A stretch of DNA of 64,000 nucleotides, taken from JAJYRX01 sp041655275 (GTDB lineage: Bacteria > Pseudomonadota > Gammaproteobacteria > Burkholderiales > Burkholderiaceae_B). The notes under the pieces were generated by a model. That model saw only the letters and a program-made list of their open reading frames with translations, was not told the origin of the DNA and searched no databases. Where the stretch lies: contig JBBAFU010000003.1 in assembly GCA_041655275.1 (NCBI GenBank), forward strand, positions 124,001 through 188,000, in the 5' to 3' direction. The translations under genes and the position numbers were made by a program. Positions 58,647-64,000 of this stretch are shown here, one piece after another (the stretch's first letter is position 1; each line of letters starts with the position of its first letter).

Positions 58647-59820
58647 TCCCATCGTCATCGTCTCTGCCACCCGCACCCCCATGGGTGCCATGCTGGGCAG
58701 CCTTTCAAGTCTGTCGGCCCACGAGCTGGGGGCCATCGTCATCCGCGCTGCCGTAGAGCGCGCCGGCATCGCGCCCGATGTCGTGGATGAGGTACTCATG
58801 GGCAATGTCCTGCAGGCCGGCCAGGGCCAGGCGCCGGCACGCCAGGCCGCCCTGGGCGCGGGTCTGCCGCTGAGCGCCGGCTGCACCACCATCCACAAAG
58901 TGTGCGGTTCGGGCATGAAGGCCGCCATGTTTGCCCACGACCTGCTGGCCATGGGCAGCGCCGAAGTCGCCATTGCCGGCGGCCAGGAAAGCATGAGCAA
59001 TGCCCCTTATCTGCTGCTGCGCGGACGCCAGGGCTATCGCTATGGCCATTCCACGGTATACGACCACATGGCGCTTGACGGGCTGGAAGACGCCTATCAG
59101 CGCGGTACGGCGATGGGCGTGTTCGCCGAACAATGCGTCAGCAAATACCGCTACACACGTGAGCAGCAGGACGCCTTCGCACTCGAATCCCTGCGTCGTG
59201 CACGCGCTGCCGCCGAAGACGGCGGCTTCGCCTGGGAGATCACGCCGGTCACCATCAAGGGCCGCAAGGGCGACACCGTGGTCGATCAGGACGAAAGCCC
59301 CATGCGCGCCATGCCCGAGAAGATCCCCACACTGCGCCCGGCCTTCGTGAAGGACGGTACGGTCACGGCGGCCAACTCCTCATCGATCTCCGATGGTGCC
59401 GCAGCCCTGGTCATGATGCGCGAATCGACGGCCCGGCGCCTCGGGGCCAGCCCGCTGGCGCGCGTCATCGCCCATACCCAGCACGCGCAGGAGCCGGAAT
59501 GGTTCACCACGGCCCCCGTGGGCGCCATGCAGAAGCTGTTCGATCGCACCGGCTGGAAGGAAGCGGATGTCGATCTCTACGAGATCAATGAGGCCTTCGC
59601 CGTCGTCACCATGGCCGCCATGGACGAGCTGAAGCTCCCGCACGAGAAGGTGAATATCCACGGCGGCGCCACCGCCCTGGGCCACCCCATCGGCGCCTCG
59701 GGCGCACGCCTGCTGGTCAGCCTGATCGGCGGCCTGCGCCAGACCGGCGGCAAGCGCGGCATGGCCTCGCTGTGCATCGGCGGCGGCGAAGCCGTGGCCA
59801 TGGCCATCGAAATGGTCTGA
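58639..59820 (+). CDS. Acetyl-CoA C-acetyltransferase (thiolase)
   Basis: A 393-residue thiolase II-type enzyme. The nucleophile Cys lies in TTIHKVCGSGMKAAM (near residue 92), with the other catalytic residues in INEAFAV, GGATALGHPIGASGARL and the C-terminal Cys of SLCIGGGEAVAMA. It joins or cleaves acetyl-CoA/acetoacetyl-CoA and here can use the acetoacetate branch at the end of leucine degradation. AGGAG precedes the ATG at 58639, which lies inside the aceK end, so the two are coupled. A possible terminator region follows. Confidence 0.95.
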   Translation: MSDPIVIVSATRTPMGAMLGSLSSLSAHELGAIVIRAAVERAGIAPDVVDEVLMGNVLQAGQGQAPARQAALGAGLPLSAGCTTIHKVCGSGMKAAMFAHDLLAMGSAEVAIAGGQESMSNAPYLLLRGRQGYRYGHSTVYDHMALDGLEDAYQRGTAMGVFAEQCVSKYRYTREQQDAFALESLRRARAAAEDGGFAWEITPVTIKGRKGDTVVDQDESPMRAMPEKIPTLRPAFVKDGTVTAANSSSISDGAAALVMMRESTARRLGASPLARVIAHTQHAQEPEWFTTAPVGAMQKLFDRTGWKEADVDLYEINEAFAVVTMAAMDELKLPHEKVNIHGGATALGHPIGASGARLLVSLIGGLRQTGGKRGMASLCIGGGEAVAMAIEMV

Positions 59821-59825
59821 GGACC

Positions 59826-59886
59826 ACCCCTTGATCCGGGGTCGATGCGGCAATTTCACGCCGCAGGCAACCGGCTCCGGATTGCC
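59826..59886 (+). terminator. Cluster of three small hairpins after the thiolase gene
   Basis: ACCCC/GGGGT (59826-59842), GCGGC/GCCGC (59847-59864) and GGCAACCGG/CCGG-A-TTGCC (59866-59886, 9 bp with a one-base bulge) lie in series. None has a following T run. They may end or attenuate transcription before the new promoter, or the last may be structural only. Confidence 0.35.
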
Positions 59887-59892
59887 ATCATA

Positions 59893-59949
59893 TTGTCCTT
59901 GGACAACTATATACTCTATTTGACAATTAGACTGCAGTCCATCTATATT
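59893..59949 (+). promoter_or_regulatory. Promoter and operator upstream of mccB
   Basis: A dyad TTGTC-CTTG-GACAA lies at 59893-59906, followed 20 bp downstream (start to start) by a second GACAA at 59922. TTGACA (59920-59925) and TATATT (59944-59949) with an 18-bp spacer form a good promoter in which the second half-site overlaps the -35. The same layout recurs at 63890-63946. The position suits a repressor. Transcription would start near 59956, about 100 nt before the mccB ATG. Confidence 0.7.
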
Positions 59950-60057
59950 GGCGCCACCGAGATTTCAAAACCATGGCGGTCGCATTGCCATTGAAATCAA
60001 CCGACAACCCAAGCAAGGCGGCACACGCAGGCGTGGCGCCGCCCGACAGGACACGCA

Positions 60058-61665
60058 ATGCCCGTCATCGAATCCCGCATCAACACCCGCGCCCAGGGCT
60101 TCGTCGAGAATGCCCGTGCCACGCAGCGACTGGTGGATGACTTGCGCGAAAATCTGGAGCGCACGGCGCTGGGCGGCAGCGCCGCTTCACGTGAACGCCA
60201 CCTGAGCCGCGGCAAGCTGCTGCCGCGCGACCGCGTCGAGCGCCTGCTCGATCCCGGCAGCCCCTTTCTTGAGCTGTCTCCCATGGCAGCTCACGATATG
60301 TACGACAACGATGCGCCGGGCGCCGGCATCATCACCGGCATCGGCCAGGTCTCGGGCCGGCAGTGCATCATTGTCTGCAACGATGCGACCGTCAAGGGCG
60401 GCACCTACTACCCCATTACGGTGAAGAAGCATCTGCGCGCCCAGGAAATTGCCGCCGAAAACCACCTGCCCTGTATCTATCTGGTGGATTCCGGAGGGGC
60501 AAACCTGCCCAACCAGGACGAAGTCTTCCCCGATCGCGATCACTTCGGCCGCATTTTCTTCAACCAGGCCAATATGTCGGCCCGGGGCATCGCCCAGATT
60601 GCCGTGGTGATGGGCTCGTGCACCGCCGGCGGCGCCTACGTTCCCGCCATGAGCGACGAATCCTTCATCGTGCGCAACCAGGGAACCATCTTCCTTGGCG
60701 GGCCGCCGCTGGTGAAGGCCGCCACGGGCGAGGAAGTGAGCGCCGAGGATCTGGGCGGAGGCGACGTCCATACGCGGCTTTCGGGCGTGGCCGACCATCT
60801 GGCCAACAACGATGCCCACGCCCTGCAGATGGCCCGCGATGCCGTGGCCCGCCTGAACCGGGGCAAACCGGCGCCGCTGCAGTGCCGCGAAGTGCGTGCC
60901 CCGCTGTATGACCCCGCTGAGCTCGATGGCGTCATCCCCACGGATACGCGCCAGCCCTATGATGTGCGCGAAGTCATTGCCCGCATCGTCGATGGCTCGG
61001 AATTCGATGAGTTCAAGGCGCGCTACGGCACCACGCTCGTCACCGGCTTTGCACACATACACGGCATGCCCGTGGGCATCATCGCCAACAACGGCATCCT
61101 GTTTTCCGAGGCGGCACAGAAAGGCACGCACTTCATCGAACTGTGCTGCCAGCGCAATATCCCCCTGGTCTTCCTGCAGAACATTTCAGGCTTCATGGTG
61201 GGCCGGCGCTACGAAAACGAAGGCATCGCCCGCCATGGCGCCAAGATGGTCACCGCCGTGTCCACGGCCGCCGTGCCCAAGTTCACCGTCATCATCGGCG
61301 GCTCCTTCGGGGCGGGCAACTACGGCATGTGCGGGCGCGCCTACGGCCCCCGGATGCTGTTCATGTGGCCCAATGCCCGCATCTCGGTCATGGGCGGCGA
61401 GCAGGCGGCCAGTGTGCTGGCCACCATACGGCGCGACAACCTGGAAGCGCGTGGACAAAGCTGGTCCGCCGACGCGGAGGAAGCCTTCAAGGCACCCATC
61501 CGGGCGCAGTACGAGCATGAAGGCCATCCCTATTACTCCACGGCCCGCCTGTGGGATGACGGCATCATTGCACCATCCGACACGCGCCGTGTCCTGGCCC
61601 TCGGGCTGTCCGCCGCATTGAATGCCCCCATCGCCCCGACACGCTTCGGCGTGTTCCGCATGTAA
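60058..61665 (+). CDS. mccB: Methylcrotonyl-CoA carboxylase carboxyltransferase (beta) subunit
   Basis: A 535-residue carboxyltransferase moving a carboxyl group from biotin to 3-methylcrotonyl-CoA. The oxyanion-hole and CoA regions are ECSPMAAHD-like LELSPMAAHDMYDNDAPGAG, YPITVKKHLRAQEIAAEN, CIYLVDSGGANLPNQDEVFPDRDHFGRIFFNQANMSA, AVVMGSCTAGGAYVPAMSDE and NISGFMVGRRYENEGIARHGAKMVTAVS, specific to MccB rather than propionyl-CoA carboxylase. Forms a complex with the biotin subunit encoded 9 bp downstream. AGGACA precedes the ATG; a clear promoter lies about 100 bp upstream. Confidence 0.95.
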   Translation: MPVIESRINTRAQGFVENARATQRLVDDLRENLERTALGGSAASRERHLSRGKLLPRDRVERLLDPGSPFLELSPMAAHDMYDNDAPGAGIITGIGQVSGRQCIIVCNDATVKGGTYYPITVKKHLRAQEIAAENHLPCIYLVDSGGANLPNQDEVFPDRDHFGRIFFNQANMSARGIAQIAVVMGSCTAGGAYVPAMSDESFIVRNQGTIFLGGPPLVKAATGEEVSAEDLGGGDVHTRLSGVADHLANNDAHALQMARDAVARLNRGKPAPLQCREVRAPLYDPAELDGVIPTDTRQPYDVREVIARIVDGSEFDEFKARYGTTLVTGFAHIHGMPVGIIANNGILFSEAAQKGTHFIELCCQRNIPLVFLQNISGFMVGRRYENEGIARHGAKMVTAVSTAAVPKFTVIIGGSFGAGNYGMCGRAYGPRMLFMWPNARISVMGGEQAASVLATIRRDNLEARGQSWSADAEEAFKAPIRAQYEHEGHPYYSTARLWDDGIIAPSDTRRVLALGLSAALNAPIAPTRFGVFRM

Positions 61666-61674
61666 GGAGCACCC

Positions 61675-63696
61675 GTGTTCAACACATTGCTTATCGCCAA
61701 TCGTGGCGAAATCGCCTGCCGGATTGCGGCCACTGCGCGCCGCATGGGGCTGAAGACGATCGCCGTGTATTCCGACGCCGATGCCAACGCCCCGCATGTG
61801 GCCGCCTGTGACATCGCCGTGCCCATCGGCGGTGCCGCCGCCAGTGAAAGCTATCTGCGCGCCGATGTCATCCTCGAGGCGGCCGCACGCACCGGCGCAG
61901 ATGCCATCCACCCCGGTTACGGCTTTCTGTCGGAAAACGCCGACTTTGCCCGCGCCTGCAAGCAGGCCGGCCGGATCTTCGTCGGGCCGCCGGCGGAAGC
62001 CATTGAAGCCATGGGCAGCAAATCCGCCGCCAAGACGCTGATGGAACAGGCGGGCGTCCCGCTTGTGCCCGGCTATCACGGGGATATCCAGGACACCGTC
62101 TTCCTTCAGGGACAGGCGGACGAGATCGCCTACCCGGTGCTCATCAAGGCCAGCGCCGGCGGTGGCGGCAAGGGCATGCGCATCGTCGACAATCCGGACA
62201 GCTTCGTGACCGAGCTGCAGTCCTGCCGGCGCGAGGCGGCAAGCAGTTTCGGTGATGATCGCGTCCTGCTGGAACGCTACATCCAGAAGCCCCGCCACGT
62301 GGAAGTGCAGATCTTCACGGACACCCACGGCAATGCCGTCTACCTGTTCGAGCGCGACTGCTCGGTACAGCGCCGCTACCAGAAAGTGCTTGAGGAAGCG
62401 CCCGCACCCGGCATGACGGCCGAACGGCGCAAGGCCATGGGTGAAGCCGCCATCGCGGCGGCCCAGGCGACAAACTATGTCGGCGCGGGTACAGTGGAAT
62501 TCATCCTGGAAGCCGACGGCCGCTTCTACTTCATGGAGATGAACACCCGCCTGCAGGTCGAGCATCCGGTCACCGAAATGATCACGGGGCTGGATCTGGT
62601 GGAATGGCAATTGCGTGTGGCCGCCGGAGAGCACCTGCCGCTCACACAGGATGCCCTGCAGCTGCGCGGCCACGCCATCGAAGCCCGCATCTACGCAGAA
62701 AACCCGGACAGGGGCTTCCTGCCGTCGACCGGGCGGATCTCGGTCCTCCGCTTCCCGGCACACACCGCTTTTGCCGACGGTGATGTACGCATCGACAGCG
62801 GCATACGCGAAGGCAATGTCATCAGTCCCCATTATGATCCGATGATCGCCAAGCTCATCGTACGCGGCGAAGACCGGCGGCAGGCGTGCCGGCGCATGCT
62901 CCAGGCACTGGAACAGATGCGCGTCGTCGGCGTACAGACCAACATCGCCTTCCTGCATCGCCTTGTGGCTGATGAGGCCTTCGCACAGGCCGATCTGGAT
63001 ACCGGCCTCATCGAACGCCGTCGTGACAAGCTGTTTCCACCGGCGCAACCGGCGACGCTGCCCGTACTTGCCCTGGCGCTGGCCGGGCAGCTGTGCGATC
63101 AGGGACGGATATCGGGAGCCGGCATGGATGGTGCACCCCCGGCCGATCCCTGGCACCAGTGCGATGCCTGGCGCGTATCGGGCCGGGTGAGCGAAAGCTT
63201 CCAGTTGATGGATCAGGGCGAGATGCGCACCTTGACCCTGAGCGGACGCCCCGGCGCCTGGCAGCTGTCTGGCGATGACGAGATGCACGCTTTCTCATGG
63301 TCCTGCCGGCCGTCCGGCGGGCCGCTTGCCCAGGTGTCGATTCAGCTGGGTGATGAACGCCTTCACGCACAGACCATGATCCACGGCAACGATATCCTGG
63401 TCTTCGCCGGTGCGAGCGTCCATGCTATCGGTCGTGAAGACCCGGGACGCTACGGCGAGGATGCTTCAGAAGCGGATCCGGGCAGCCTGCGTGCACCCAT
63501 GCCGGGCAAGATACTGTCCATCCATGCCGAAGTGGGCGACACCGTCACCCGTGGCCAGCGCCTGGTCGTCATGGAAGCCATGAAGATGGAGCACAGCATC
63601 GATGCGCCCGCCGATGGCAAGGTAAGCGCCATCTTCTTCGACGTGGGCGATCAGGTCGAAGAAGGCGTGGAGCTCATCGACGTCGAGTCTTCGTGA
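61675..63696 (+). CDS. mccA: Methylcrotonyl-CoA carboxylase biotin-containing (alpha) subunit
   Basis: A 673-residue enzyme of biotin carboxylase plus biotin carrier. The N-terminal biotin carboxylase (LLIANRGEIACRIAATARRMG, HPGYGFLSENADFARAC, ATP-grasp VLIKASAGGGGKGMRIV, YLFERDCSVQRRYQKVLEEAPAP, FYFMEMNTRLQVEHPVTEMITGLDLVEWQLRVAAGE) is followed by a linker domain and the C-terminal biotin domain with VVMEAMKMEHSI. It uses ATP and bicarbonate to carboxylate biotin for the MccB subunit. It starts with GTG after AAGGAG. A strong terminator follows, so mccBA is the end of this unit. Confidence 0.96.
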   Translation: MFNTLLIANRGEIACRIAATARRMGLKTIAVYSDADANAPHVAACDIAVPIGGAAASESYLRADVILEAAARTGADAIHPGYGFLSENADFARACKQAGRIFVGPPAEAIEAMGSKSAAKTLMEQAGVPLVPGYHGDIQDTVFLQGQADEIAYPVLIKASAGGGGKGMRIVDNPDSFVTELQSCRREAASSFGDDRVLLERYIQKPRHVEVQIFTDTHGNAVYLFERDCSVQRRYQKVLEEAPAPGMTAERRKAMGEAAIAAAQATNYVGAGTVEFILEADGRFYFMEMNTRLQVEHPVTEMITGLDLVEWQLRVAAGEHLPLTQDALQLRGHAIEARIYAENPDRGFLPSTGRISVLRFPAHTAFADGDVRIDSGIREGNVISPHYDPMIAKLIVRGEDRRQACRRMLQALEQMRVVGVQTNIAFLHRLVADEAFAQADLDTGLIERRRDKLFPPAQPATLPVLALALAGQLCDQGRISGAGMDGAPPADPWHQCDAWRVSGRVSESFQLMDQGEMRTLTLSGRPGAWQLSGDDEMHAFSWSCRPSGGPLAQVSIQLGDERLHAQTMIHGNDILVFAGASVHAIGREDPGRYGEDASEADPGSLRAPMPGKILSIHAEVGDTVTRGQRLVVMEAMKMEHSIDAPADGKVSAIFFDVGDQVEEGVELIDVESS

Positions 63697-63707
63697 AATA
63701 CGCCGGT

Positions 63708-63804
63708 CCGGGCGTATCCTGAACGCCCGGGACCCGGCCCCACCCCTCCCCGTTTCATTCAAGAGCAATCACCCTGGCAAAATTGCCGGGGTGATTGCTT
63801 TTTT
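63708..63804 (+). terminator. Rho-independent terminator after mccA
   Basis: The main hairpin at 63765-63799 pairs GCAATCACCC with GGGTGATTGC around a GGCA/TGCC inner stem and an AAAT loop, followed by TTTTTT (the T run ends about 63804). It is a textbook terminator. A separate CCGGGCG/CGCCCGG hairpin lies just before it at 63708-63730. Confidence 0.93.
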
Positions 63805-63889
63805 GCATTGAAATCTGCAATCCACTGAATATACAGCGATTATCGCCTGGTCTTCATGGTTTGGCTGTCTCTTTCCTGCTTCATATTTT

Positions 63890-63946
63890 TTGTCTATAGA
63901 CAATTGATAATTCTATTTGACAATTATCGCCTGATCAGAATATATT
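63890..63946 (+). promoter_or_regulatory. Promoter and operator matching the mccB control region
   Basis: A perfect 14-bp palindrome TTGTC-TATA-GACAA lies at 63890-63903, with a second GACAA 20 bp downstream at 63919 (start to start). TTGACA (63917-63922), an 18-bp spacer and TATATT (63941-63946) form the promoter. The spacing of every element equals that at 59893-59949, so the same regulator very likely controls both. Transcription would begin near 63953 for the gene starting at 63983. Confidence 0.75.
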
Positions 63947-63982
63947 GAATCCGTATTCACAACATTGACTGCCAGGTTTGCC

Positions 63983-64000
63983 ATGGACAAGAAATTGACT
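63983..64000 (+). CDS. Start of a coding sequence cut by the window edge
   Basis: An ATG at 63983 opens a frame reading MDKKLT up to the window end. It lies about 30 nt after the expected transcription start of the promoter at 63917-63946 and has no strong ribosome-binding site upstream (CAGGTTTGCC). Identity cannot be determined from six residues; regulation shared with mccB suggests another gene of leucine or isovalerate catabolism. Confidence 0.5.

Noticed and set aside
61186..63288. 700-codon open frame opposite mccA
   Set aside because: mccA on the other strand is unambiguous from biotin carboxylase and biotin-attachment motifs; the antisense frame is a GC-skew artefact.

Overview
The window is a GC-rich, densely packed stretch of bacterial chromosome. 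Gene content and gene families (argS followed by a SPOR protein and dsbA, aceK beside a leucine-degradation cluster, several TAXI/DctP TRAP transporters, DUF1840, DUF2868 and DUF3482 proteins) point to a betaproteobacterium of the Burkholderiales, most likely Alcaligenaceae (Bordetella/Achromobacter-like). This placement rests on family recognition only; there is no rRNA in the window. No tRNA gene was recognised.

Region 1 (1-5013) holds an operon on the minus strand (ridA, a DadA-like oxidoreductase, a Tat-type solute-binding protein, a PotA-type ATPase cut by the window edge), then a HbpS/GlcG-like protein with an auxin-efflux-type carrier. Region 2 (5026-14571) is the most unusual intact locus. 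It combines all three parts of a partner-switching circuit (STAS antagonist, RsbW-like kinase, Cache-HAMP-PP2C phosphatase) with an NCS2 permease carrying a decayed kinase-like tail, a divergent alanine racemase, an MFS transporter fused to a long membrane sensor region, and an orphan ABC_sub_bind protein. No sigma factor is encoded with it.

Region 3 (14565-29785) is ordinary chromosome: a GCS2-like ligase, lrgAB, an Ap4A phosphorylase, a TAXI-TRAP operon with DUF1850, a six-gene minus-strand operon (thpR, mlaE with STAS, mlaF, mlaD, a PqiC-like lipoprotein, ghrA) and a DUF2868/DUF3482-GTPase pair. Region 4 (29786-34088) is a decayed accessory island: the start of hsdR and the end of hsdS flank an AlbA-type ATP-binding protein and a DUF4268 protein, so this is the shell of a type I restriction-modification operon. 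An IS200/IS605 element, itself shrunk by internal deletions, sits in hsdS.

Region 5 (34089-42891) has a lemA/TPM operon, a DEAD-box helicase with a readable promoter, prfC, two small unknown proteins, and leuA preceded by a leader ORF rich in leucine codons that looks like an attenuator. Region 6 (42992-54471) has a secreted Rhs protein ending in a Tle1/DUF2235 lipase with no visible immunity gene, argS, a SPOR protein, dsbA, a DctQMP TRAP transporter, a cystathionine beta-lyase-like enzyme and a LysE exporter. Region 7 (54440-64000) is a leucine/isovalerate catabolic cluster: ivd, aceK, a thiolase and both subunits of methylcrotonyl-CoA carboxylase. The promoter before mccB and the one before the gene that begins at the right edge share the same layout: TTGTC-N4-GACAA, a second GACAA 20 bp downstream, and TTGACA-N18-TATATT. 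This indicates common regulation.
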